Position numbers and translations under genes: made by a program. From an uncultured Collinsella sp. (GTDB lineage: Bacteria > Actinomycetota > Coriobacteriia > Coriobacteriales > Coriobacteriaceae), in contig CATVTM010000031.1 of NCBI GenBank assembly GCA_958346935.1, positions 1 to 22,853 of the forward strand: a DNA stretch of 22,853 bases, read 5' to 3'. Within the stretch, counting starts at the first letter, position 1. Each line of letters begins with the position of its first letter. The notes under the pieces were generated by a model. The model ran no database searches and was not told the origin of the DNA. It was given only the letters and a program-made list of their open reading frames with translations. Shown here piece after piece: positions 1-6,619 of this stretch.

Positions 1-282
1 CATGGTCTGGCCGAGCCCCTGTTCTGCCCGGGGTTCGATCGGTTCAAGGTCGTACTTTACCGTTCAAAGATCGAGCCGGTCGATCATGGCGGGGGCTTAA
101 TTGTGACGGCACTCAAACACTGCGGCGAGCTGGGGACGCGTGAGCTGGCAGAACGCACGGGGCTTACAATTTCCCAGGTTAGGTCGCGCGTCAACGCGCT
201 CATTGCTCAAGGCGAGCTTGAGCCCACGGCGCCGTCGACAAGCCGCAACCGCAAATATCGACTGTCAGAGCGCGTGGAATAA
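1..282 (+). CDS. ATP-binding/winged-helix regulator, C-terminal fragment (partial)
   Basis: The reading frame is open from the first base of the window and stops at TAA 280-282, giving the last 93 residues of a protein whose start lies outside. The fragment opens with the pattern GLAEPLF..GFDRFKVVLYR, typical of the end of the HATPase-like domain in AlbA_2/AAA_4 (RecG-like) transcriptional regulators. It closes with a winged helix-turn-helix: a TALKHCGELGTRELAERTGL helix pair, then a recognition helix around SQVRSRVNALIAQGEL and a basic wing (SRNRKYRLS). This order (ATP-binding domain then wHTH) fits proteins thought to regulate local genes, but the target cannot be read here. Family assignment rests on the short visible part, so it is likely but not certain. 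Confidence 0.7.
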   Translation, partial: HGLAEPLFCPGFDRFKVVLYRSKIEPVDHGGGLIVTALKHCGELGTRELAERTGLTISQVRSRVNALIAQGELEPTAPSTSRNRKYRLSERVE

Positions 283-287
283 ATGCG

Positions 288-336
288 TTAGTGGACGAGG
301 CGACTCAATAATCGACCCTCGATTGGCGTCCACTAA
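288..336. repeat. Two-tier inverted repeat after the regulator gene
   Basis: TTAGTGGACG (288-297) is the exact reverse complement of CGTCCACTAA (327-336). Nested inside, AATCGA (310-315) pairs with TCGATT (319-324) across a CCC loop. It lies between two convergent genes (stops at 282 and 383). There is no T-run on either side, so it is not a standard Rho-independent terminator, though it could block or protect transcript ends. The remaining spacer (337-382) shows nothing else. Confidence 0.5.
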
Positions 337-382
337 GGTAAAGCGGTTGTTGCCCAGTCGACGGTGATGCTAAAGACTCGGC

Positions 383-874
383 TTACGCCGGCATGGCCCC
401 GAACCCGTCCATCAAAAACAGCCTAAGAACCAGCTTGATGACATATCCCGGTTTGACTTCAGCCGTGCCAAAGACGCTGCGTTCGGCGAGCTCGCTGCAG
501 TATGCATAGATGTCGCGGATAAGGTCCGCGCCCGAAAGCGTAAACATGTAGCCTGCGTCCGAAAGCGCATTGGGCGCGGCGGGCAACTTGGCCATGTGGC
601 AGAACGTTTGCAGGTCGGGCGCCATAACATTCTGGTAGTCGAGGTGGCCGCTGGTATCCTGTGCGGCAAGCTCCAATTGGCGCGCAAAATCCAGCGCCGC
701 CGCTAACACAAAGCTCGGCGTAGGCGCATTGACGTCCTGGGTGGTCGCCACAAGCCTGCCCGCTGCCTGCGTGACAAGCCAGGCGACCTCGCGCTGGCAG
801 CGCACGGCCTTGCGTGTAACCGGCTTGATGGACGAAGAAGAAACGCTTCCCTTAGGCGGATTCGAAACAGCCAC
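383..874 (-). CDS. Hypothetical protein, 163 aa
   Basis: The gene starts with GTG at 874 on the minus strand, preceded by a strong GGGAGG ribosome site with 5 nt spacing, and stops at TAA (385-383). Codon use matches the neighbouring genes, which supports a real gene. The protein has a Ser-rich N terminus (about residues 1-18), then a mostly helical body (VLAAALDFARQLELAAQ, TFCHMAKLPAAPNALSDAG, ADLIRDIYAYCSELAERSVFG) ending in a hydrophobic stretch VIKLVLRLFLMDGFG. There is no signal peptide and no recognised catalytic motif. I do not recognise the family. It runs convergent to the upstream regulator fragment and divergent from the next gene, whose start is only 11 bp away, so its promoter must lie inside that neighbour. 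Confidence 0.65.
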   Translation of the reverse strand: MAVSNPPKGSVSSSSIKPVTRKAVRCQREVAWLVTQAAGRLVATTQDVNAPTPSFVLAAALDFARQLELAAQDTSGHLDYQNVMAPDLQTFCHMAKLPAAPNALSDAGYMFTLSGADLIRDIYAYCSELAERSVFGTAEVKPGYVIKLVLRLFLMDGFGAMPA

Positions 875-885
875 AAGAACCTCCC

Positions 886-1455
886 ATGAACGACCCGGCC
901 CAACAAGCCCGGATGAAACACGTGCTACATCAGTATACAGGGGAGTGGGGTGGCGGGGTACAAGCGCGCCAGCGGCAAATCGAGAGCATCAACAATGTGC
1001 CTCCGCTCTATTTGGACGATGGCACGTGGGTCATTAAGTACTCGGTTCAAGCGCCGGGTACCGTTGGTTTTCGAGACCAGAATTACAACCGTCAAATGCT
1101 CAACTGCATGGAATGTGGTGTCCCAGTCGGAGTCATATTTGCAACCGAGGTGGGCTATAAGGTGCTCGGCCTTGCGTTTGTTGAGCGGTCCGAGCCCGAA
1201 AACGGATGGTTTGTTCTGCACGGTCCTGTTCATAAAGGCGGACCGGACCCTCGTTTTGCGCCCGACATGAGTTATCTGAAGCACATACCCGTCGATATTG
1301 AGTTTGCCGGACAGGGTGCGACCGACGATGAAATTTGGCTTTGGCGGTCTTTTACGATCGTGCTGTTTGATCGGATCGCGTGGCGATGCAATCTCGCACA
1401 CGCCTGCCGGTGCATGCTCTTCCTGATTTGTATAGCGAGAGGGGAGCGAACGTGA
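886..1455 (+). CDS. Unknown protein, 189 aa, coupled to the next gene
   Basis: ATG 886 is the first start after an in-frame stop (853-855), but it has no clear SD; ATG 913 (residue 10) is an alternative start, also without one. The middle (about residues 38-115: VPPLYLDDGTWVIKYS, GVPVGVIFA, YKVLGLAFVE, GWFVLHGPV) is beta-rich. It loosely recalls DNA-binding or nuclease-associated N-terminal modules of restriction enzymes, but no HNH or PD-ExK residues are visible, so I assign no function. The last 25 residues (RCNLAHACRCMLFLICIARGERT region) are Cys-rich and read differently from the rest. They also encode the GAGAGGGGAG ribosome site of the next gene, and the TGA stop overlaps its GTG start. 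A frameshift fusing both genes near 1375-1390 is a less likely alternative. Confidence 0.6.
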   Translation: MNDPAQQARMKHVLHQYTGEWGGGVQARQRQIESINNVPPLYLDDGTWVIKYSVQAPGTVGFRDQNYNRQMLNCMECGVPVGVIFATEVGYKVLGLAFVERSEPENGWFVLHGPVHKGGPDPRFAPDMSYLKHIPVDIEFAGQGATDDEIWLWRSFTIVLFDRIAWRCNLAHACRCMLFLICIARGERT

Positions 1456-1736
1456 GCTGGCGAGGCGATATTGCGATGGGGAAGTACGGAAAACTGCCGT
1501 GCGCCCTTATAGACAACAAAATGTTTCCGAGCGTAGAAGTTGATTGCGGGTCGTTTGTCGTCGCCTGTCCTTGCTGCGGCTCGCAAATACCGTGCCTCGA
1601 CATTCGGTTCATCGATGCGTGCGACAGACTTAGCGACGAAGTGAGAAAACGGACAGGCGTTCATATGCCGGTGTATCAGGAGAAATGCCCTGTTTGTGGC
1701 CTCGATATCGTGTACGACGCCGGCGACGAGGGATAG
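1452..1736 (+). CDS. Small zinc-ribbon protein, 94 aa
   Basis: I chose GTG 1452 because GAGAGGGGAG lies directly upstream with good spacing and because GTGA (1452-1455) overlaps the upstream stop, the usual sign of translational coupling. In-frame starts further upstream at 1380 (GTG) and 1386 (ATG) lack a ribosome site. The protein has two CPxC knuckles, C39-P-C-C42 and C79-P-V-C82, spaced as in a four-cysteine zinc ribbon. The intervening segment is helical (FIDACDRLSDEVRKRTGV). C37-like single cysteines (C17, C32, C48, C57) are also present. There is no membrane segment or signal peptide. It probably acts with the 189-aa upstream protein, since the coupling implies matched synthesis. The family is not recognised. 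Confidence 0.65.
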   Translation: MSWRGDIAMGKYGKLPCALIDNKMFPSVEVDCGSFVVACPCCGSQIPCLDIRFIDACDRLSDEVRKRTGVHMPVYQEKCPVCGLDIVYDAGDEG

Positions 1737-1774
1737 GTGATGCGGAGGAGCTGGCTGTGAAGGCATCTCTGTCC

Positions 1775-2461
1775 CTATAAATAAATCCCCTCACCGAGCT
1801 GCTTGTGGAACTTGGCGTGATGGTCGCGTGCCCAGGTAAAGAGCGCCTGGTCAAAGTCGGTGCGCGTGGCCGGGACGCCAAAGACGCCGGCAACTTCGAC
1901 GCGTACAAACTCCAGTGCCGGCAGCTTGTTGATGGCAGTGAGGGCAAACGGGGACGAGGGCTCCTCGAACAGATAGCGGCTGCCTTGCAGCGCGTCGCAA
2001 ATGGTGCACGTGTTGCCGAGCGACGGGGCTTTGGAGGCTCGCGCGCCTACGGGCTTGTAGCCGCAGCGCTTATGAAGGTAGTCGCGGATCTCGCCCGGCA
2101 CGCAGCCAAGAGCGGGCACGATGGCGAGTGCGTTGGCGTTGGCCGTGTCGATGGCAATGTGCCCGGCTTCGTTGGGCGCGTGCGCGATGGCGATGCTCTC
2201 GTCGTTATCGGTTCGATAGGGAATGCCGAAGGCCGCGACCGAGGTCTCTTTGTGACACTTCCAGCACTCGCGCTTGCCCAGTACTAGATATATATACGGC
2301 GCTGAGGGGTCGGATCGGTCAACACCGGGCAGCCACTCGGCAAAGGGCTCGGGGTTGACGCCGCTGGGTACATACCAGATTTTCTTGGTCCGGTCCCATT
2401 TGGCGCCCAACGCCTTGGCTTCTTCTTTGTGCGAAAAGGGAACATCGAGCTCGGTGCGCAT
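1775..2461 (-). CDS. DUF5710 domain protein with split zinc ribbon, 228 aa
   Basis: The frame is open up to 2686, but ATG 2461 is the right start: AAGGAG sits six bases upstream and the DUF5710 domain begins at once. That domain (residues 1-46, pattern LDVPFSHKEEAKALGAKWD then KKIWYVPSG) is usually found in DNA-processing or mobile-element proteins such as primases and topoisomerase-like proteins, and is thought to bind nucleic acid. A split zinc ribbon follows: C66-W-K-C69 and C152-T-I-C155, more than 80 residues apart. The protein ends with LGEGIYL and stops at TAG (1777-1775), convergent with the small zinc-ribbon gene. There is no catalytic motif or membrane segment. The domain call is fairly sure; the role is unknown. 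Confidence 0.75.
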   Translation of the reverse strand: MRTELDVPFSHKEEAKALGAKWDRTKKIWYVPSGVNPEPFAEWLPGVDRSDPSAPYIYLVLGKRECWKCHKETSVAAFGIPYRTDNDESIAIAHAPNEAGHIAIDTANANALAIVPALGCVPGEIRDYLHKRCGYKPVGARASKAPSLGNTCTICDALQGSRYLFEEPSSPFALTAINKLPALEFVRVEVAGVFGVPATRTDFDQALFTWARDHHAKFHKQLGEGIYL

Positions 2462-2640
2462 GGTGGCTCCTTGGTGCTGCAGGTGTAAGTGGCTCAAGGA
2501 TACCGCAGGGCGCAGACATCGTGGCGTTTTGCCGAGAAGCTGTGGTGCGGACTGATTGGTTATACCGATGGATAGATCGGCAAGTAGATGGTCGGCTTTT
2601 GGCCAGTTGGGCGGTTGGAGCTGCCAGCGGATTTGGCGAC
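2462..2640. other. Leader of the DUF5710 gene, no gene seen
   Basis: This stretch lies between the tRNA terminator and the DUF5710 start. On the minus strand it contains a possible TATCCT -10 about 40 nt before the ATG, but no convincing -35. Readings that extend the DUF5710 frame into it look non-coding. Confidence 0.3.
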
Positions 2641-2679
2641 ATAAAACAAAACAGCCCAGAGGGCATAGCCTCTGAGCTG
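2641..2679 (-). terminator. Rho-independent terminator of tRNA-Val
   Basis: On the minus strand GCTCAGAGG (2677-2669) pairs with CCTCTGGGC (2662-2654) with one G-T wobble and a 6-nt loop. TGTTTTGTTTT follows directly. It starts about 10 nt after the tRNA CCA end. Confidence 0.8.
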
Positions 2680-2687
2680 CGAACATT

Positions 2688-2762
2688 TGGTGGGCGTTAG
2701 AAGATTTGAACTTCTGACCTCTTCCGTGTCAGGGAAGCGCTCTCCCCCTGAGCTAAACGCCC
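2688..2762 (-). tRNA. tRNA-Val (GAC)
   Basis: The 75-nt cloverleaf folds completely: acceptor GGGCGTT/AACGCCC, D arm GCTC...GAGC, anticodon stem CTTCC/GGAAG with loop CTGACAC (anticodon GAC, reading GUC and GUU valine codons), five-base variable loop, T arm AGAAG-TTCAAAT-CTTCT, discriminator A, and an encoded CCA end. It is a single-gene transcription unit with its own promoter and terminator, so it is not part of a tRNA array. Confidence 0.95.
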
Positions 2763-2791
2763 GATCAAGGGTGCGCAAGCGCGCAAGGGAT

Positions 2792-2820
2792 AATATAACG
2801 GAGCCTGAACTCGGTGGCAA
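2792..2820 (-). promoter_or_regulatory. Promoter of tRNA-Val
   Basis: On the minus strand TTGCCA (2820-2815), a 17-bp spacer and TATATT (2797-2792) form a good sigma-70-type promoter. The predicted start is about 20 nt before the tRNA 5' end. Confidence 0.7.
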
Positions 2821-3051
2821 GAACATTTTTAAAAATCGCTTACATTGTGGAATTCGGGGGCTTCGTCATATCCATTTTAAAAGAGCCTGCTGCCGCGATT
2901 TGGCTGTCGCATAATGCAAGGCCATTGCGGTATCGAGCTATGGAAAGACACCTGCGGAATTGTCCTACCGATAAGCGGACAAGCCTCCAGCTGGTGACTT
3001 CGCCGTGGTAAGGTAAGCCGAATTGTTTCCAGGCTGTTTCGGGGGAGTGGA
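2821..3051. other. Intergenic region upstream of the DMT transporter
   Basis: No gene is supported here. An inverted repeat TTGTCC (2960-2965) / GGACAA (2977-2982), with partial extension CCG/CGG inside, lies about 70 nt upstream of the transporter start and could be an operator. No convincing -35/-10 pair was found. Confidence 0.3.
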
Positions 3052-4074
3052 ATGAGCAAAGAGTGTGTCGAGCAGGTCGAAGGCGCAGGGGCTTCGGTGC
3101 CGATGACCGATATATCGAACATTGATGTGCCCGAGGGCACCGACGAGCTCAGCCGCAACACCCGTCGCGCCTGGCGCGAGCGCCTTAACGATGCGTCGTC
3201 GCGCAAGATGATCACGGGCGTCTTGGCTACGCTGGTGGGCGGTTCGTTTTGGGGCTTCTCGGGCACCAGCGCGAGCTTTCTGTTCGATACCTACCACGTC
3301 GACACCTTGTGGCTTATGAGCGTGCGTCAGATTCTCGCCGGTCTACTCTTTATGGCCGTGGTTGTTACGCGCGACCGCGAGCGCCTGGTCAAGCTCTGGA
3401 CCACACCCGCCGATCGCAAGCAGCTGCTGCTCTTTACCGCTTTTGGCCTGCTGTTCAACCAGTTTTGCTATCTTTCGGCCGTGCGCCTGACGAACGCCGG
3501 AACCGCGACGGTGCTCCAGTGCCTGCAGCTCGTTATCATCATGGGCTACACCTGCGTGATCGATCGCCGCATGCCGCGTACTCGCGAAGTCATCGGCATT
3601 GGCCTGGCTCTGGGTGGAACCTTTTTAATCGCCACCGGCGGCGACCCCACCAGCCTGAATATCTCGCCGCTTGGCCTGGCAGCAGGTCTTATGTGTGCGG
3701 TCAGCGCCGCGTGTATGGCGGTGATTCCCGCCAAGATCCTGCCCGAATACGGCAGCCCCATCGTCACGGGCTCGGCAATGCTCACGGCGGGCGTGATCTC
3801 ATGTGTCTTCGTGCAGCCCTGGGCGCATGTGCCGGCACTCGACGCTGCCGGCGTCGAGGCGCTCGCGGTGTTCGTGGTTATCGGCTCGTTTTTTGCTTAC
3901 ATGCTCTATATGCAGGGCGTTAAGGACATCGGCTCGGTGCGTGCGAGTCTCATCGGAACCGTGGAGCCCGTCTCGGCGACCATCACCAGCGCCGTTATGC
4001 TGGGCACGGTGTTTTTGCCGACCGACCTTATCGGCTTTGCCATGATCATCGTGATGATGTTCCTCACGGTGTAG
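3052..4074 (+). CDS. EamA/DMT family transporter, 340 aa
   Basis: ATG 3052 is preceded by GGGGGAG at normal spacing. A polar, charged N-terminal extension (about residues 1-50) is followed by ten hydrophobic helices in two five-helix EamA repeats. The first starts at TGVLATLVGGSFWGFSGTSA and the second around LGLAAGLMCAVSAACMAV; each ends in the usual GTATVLQ... and GSVRASLIGTVEPVSA motifs. Such proteins sit in the cytoplasmic membrane and export small metabolites, often amino acids or related compounds, by proton exchange. The substrate cannot be told from sequence. The hydrophilic N-terminal extension is longer than usual. The gene stands alone, with a tRNA on one side and an unrelated gene on the other. 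Confidence 0.88.
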   Translation: MSKECVEQVEGAGASVPMTDISNIDVPEGTDELSRNTRRAWRERLNDASSRKMITGVLATLVGGSFWGFSGTSASFLFDTYHVDTLWLMSVRQILAGLLFMAVVVTRDRERLVKLWTTPADRKQLLLFTAFGLLFNQFCYLSAVRLTNAGTATVLQCLQLVIIMGYTCVIDRRMPRTREVIGIGLALGGTFLIATGGDPTSLNISPLGLAAGLMCAVSAACMAVIPAKILPEYGSPIVTGSAMLTAGVISCVFVQPWAHVPALDAAGVEALAVFVVIGSFFAYMLYMQGVKDIGSVRASLIGTVEPVSATITSAVMLGTVFLPTDLIGFAMIIVMMFLTV

Positions 4075-4223
4075 CTGGCGCCGCTGCCAAGACGGAAAAG
4101 GTGTTGTGCCGCATTTTCGCCAATTGATGTCCGTGTCTGGAGTTTAGCTGTCGATGCTCAAAATGCCATAAACTAGTAACGTTATGGACTTTTTCATTGC
4201 GACTCAATTGCGAGGATTTCTTT

Positions 4224-6536
4224 ATGGCTGGTAATCACTTTAAGGGCAGCGATAGCGGCCGTCCTGCAGTTCCGCCGCGTCCGAACGGGGCTGGTAAGGC
4301 CGGCACGCCGGGCGGCGCTGGACAGGGCGGTTCCGGTAAGCGCGTGTCCCCGGGCGAGACAGCGATGTTTACCGCTCTGTACGAGCAGTCTCAAAAGGCA
4401 AAAAAGACCGGCCGTGCAAGAGGGAATGTCTTTGCGGGCGGTGCAACCTCCACGTCGCAGCCGAGCGGGGCTCCTTCGGTACCCGCGAACAACGCAGGTA
4501 CTGCCAACGCCGCGAATGCCGCCGGCAACGTTAATGCCGACAAGGCCGCCAACAATACTCCCTCTGCCGGTGGCGCGGGGCTTACGGGTAACCTTGGCAC
4601 GATTTACACCGGCGCCTCCGAGACTGGCACGTTCGCCCGCCTGGATGATAGCGGTGCCGAGTTTGCGGGCTCGGGTTCCAAGGAAGATTATTACGATTTT
4701 GGCTTGAACTACGGTGGCGACGCTTCGCCGAGTTCGACCTCTGACGGTCTGGTCCGTCATCGCCATCGCAAGGGCGAGCGCAAAAAGCGTCACACCGGCG
4801 CCATTATTGCCGTTGTAGTCGCGGTGCTTCTCGTTGCGCTTGGCGCAAGCGGCTTTATGCTGCTTAACTCGGCAAAGACCGTAAAGAGCGAAGCGAAGGA
4901 GGCTGTCGAGATCGTCGGTGGCCTTAAGGACAAGGTCACGTCGGGCGATTTTTCGACGCTGCCTGACGACGCGAAGAAGATCGATGAGCTCTGTAACAGC
5001 ATGAAGGCGGAGACCTCGAGCCCGCTGTGGGCGGCGGCTTCGTTTATCCCGGTGTATGGCAGCGATATCAATGCGGCCCGCACCATGATTGACGCCCTGT
5101 CCGATGTCTCGAGCAATGCGCTGGTTCCCATGGCCGATAACCTTTCGCAGGCTACGCCCGGCAAGCTGTTCCAGGACGGCATGATTAACGTGTCCGCGCT
5201 GCAGGCGGTCGCCGATTCGCTTTCCAGCAGCTCGAAGGTGTTCAAGAGCGCCAACGAGAAGGTCCAGGGCATTGGCGATACTCATATTTCCCAGGTGACC
5301 GAGCTGGTCGATAAGGCCAAGGACGGCTTTGCCACCCTCAACGGCGCGGTTGACGCGGCGGAGAAGGTCGCCCCCGTCCTTCCCCAGATGCTCGGCGCCA
5401 ACGGCCAGACGCGCAACTACCTTATGTACGCCATGAACAACGTCGAGATTCGTGCTTGCGGCGGCTTTGGCGGTTCGCAGGGCCTGATTTCGGTCACTGA
5501 CGGCCAGATGTCGATTGGCGAGTTTGTTCCCTGCATTGGACTCAGCGAGGATGAGGCAGTCGAGAGCGTCGACGAAGAGGATGAGGCGCTGTTCGGCAAC
5601 CACAGTAACCTGTACAACTCGGGCAATACCTATTCGCCTGATTGGCCCCGCAACTCGCAGCGTGTCGCCGCGCTGTGGAAGTCCCAGTATGGACAGGACG
5701 TTGATGGCGTCATCGGTATCGACCCGGTGTTCCTGCAGTATCTGCTGGGCCTGGTCGGTAATGTCTCGCTGCCCGACGGAACGGTTGTCGACGGCACCAA
5801 CGCCGCAAAGGTCCTCATGCACGATGTGTACTGGAACTATCCGGTCGAGGAGTCGGACGGCATCTTTGCATCCGTCGCCAGCGCTGCCTTCGACAAGATC
5901 CTTGGCGGTATCGGCGATGTCGATGTTACGAAGCTTGTCAGCGCCGTTGAGCGCGGTGCCGAAGAGGGCCGCCTGATCGCGTGGATGAGAAACGATGATG
6001 AGCAGAATGCCATCAAAGAGACGGGCATTGACGCTTCGCTGCCCGATCCGGATGACCCGAGCGCCGATCCTGTTGCCGGCGTTTACTTTAACAACCTGAG
6101 CTTCTCCAAGCTCGACTGGTACCTGAACGCCGATACGCAGATTGGTCAGGGCGTGAAGAACGGTGACGGCACGTGCTCCTATCGCATCACCGTTACCCTG
6201 ACGAACATCATGACGCAGGAGGAGGCTGGCAAGCTGCCCGACTACGTTGCGGCGAGCGCACCCGATGCCGCGCGTGACGACGAGCGTCTGAATGTCTCGT
6301 TGTTTGCCCCGACGGGCGGCAACATTACTGATCTGACCGTCGAGGGCACCCAGTTTGGTCTTGGCGCCGCTACGTGGCATGGAATCCCCTTCTATTCGGG
6401 CACCGTTGACCTGCATGCTGGCGAGACGACGACGATCACGTATACGCTGACCACGTCGGCCGAGGCGGGGGACAAGCCGCTTACGCTGCGTCAGACTCCT
6501 ACATGCCAGGCGGCTCGCGACAGCGCGTCGGCGTAG
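4224..6536 (+). CDS. DUF4012 membrane-anchored protein, 770 aa
   Basis: ATG 4224 is preferred over an upstream in-frame TTG (4197) because GAGGA lies 8 nt before it. Residues 1-175 are low-complexity (Gly, Ala, Asn, Pro, Ser) and probably disordered. A basic patch RHRHRKGERKKRH (178-190) and one membrane helix (about 192-215) follow, so the N terminus should be cytoplasmic and the long C-terminal part outside. The outer part carries the DUF4012 signature NYLMYAMNNVEIRACGGFGG (about 398-417). DUF4012 proteins are common in actinobacteria and other Gram-positives, often near envelope polysaccharide genes, but no activity is established. The next gene is glmM, which makes a cell-wall precursor; a surface role is an inference. 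Confidence 0.85.
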   Translation: MAGNHFKGSDSGRPAVPPRPNGAGKAGTPGGAGQGGSGKRVSPGETAMFTALYEQSQKAKKTGRARGNVFAGGATSTSQPSGAPSVPANNAGTANAANAAGNVNADKAANNTPSAGGAGLTGNLGTIYTGASETGTFARLDDSGAEFAGSGSKEDYYDFGLNYGGDASPSSTSDGLVRHRHRKGERKKRHTGAIIAVVVAVLLVALGASGFMLLNSAKTVKSEAKEAVEIVGGLKDKVTSGDFSTLPDDAKKIDELCNSMKAETSSPLWAAASFIPVYGSDINAARTMIDALSDVSSNALVPMADNLSQATPGKLFQDGMINVSALQAVADSLSSSSKVFKSANEKVQGIGDTHISQVTELVDKAKDGFATLNGAVDAAEKVAPVLPQMLGANGQTRNYLMYAMNNVEIRACGGFGGSQGLISVTDGQMSIGEFVPCIGLSEDEAVESVDEEDEALFGNHSNLYNSGNTYSPDWPRNSQRVAALWKSQYGQDVDGVIGIDPVFLQYLLGLVGNVSLPDGTVVDGTNAAKVLMHDVYWNYPVEESDGIFASVASAAFDKILGGIGDVDVTKLVSAVERGAEEGRLIAWMRNDDEQNAIKETGIDASLPDPDDPSADPVAGVYFNNLSFSKLDWYLNADTQIGQGVKNGDGTCSYRITVTLTNIMTQEEAGKLPDYVAASAPDAARDDERLNVSLFAPTGGNITDLTVEGTQFGLGAATWHGIPFYSGTVDLHAGETTTITYTLTTSAEAGDKPLTLRQTPTCQAARDSASA

Positions 6537-6573
6537 GGTTTTTCTGGTAGCGCAGATAATCGAGTACCATTTT

Positions 6574-6607
6574 GGGGCGGACAGGCAATCTGTTCGCCCC
6601 TATTTTG
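6574..6607 (+). terminator. Terminator hairpin between DUF4012 gene and glmM
   Basis: GGGGCGGACAG (6574-6584) pairs with CTGTTCGCCCC (6590-6600), 11 bp with one G-T wobble and a GCAAT loop, then TATTTTG. It ends only about 13 nt before the glmM start codon, overlapping the region where the glmM promoter should lie. Confidence 0.65.
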
Positions 6608-6619
6608 TAAGGAGAGCGC

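Noticed and set aside
1340..1455. Frameshift joining the 189-aa protein to the zinc-ribbon protein
   Set aside because: The upstream frame runs intact to a TGA that overlaps a GTG start with a strong ribosome site, which is better explained by coupling. A frameshift is kept only as an alternative.
4194..6416. 740-aa ORF antisense to the DUF4012 gene
   Set aside because: It mirrors the codon pattern of the real gene, has low-complexity Arg/Val/Ala-rich protein without domains, and the plus strand shows a clear family and ribosome site.
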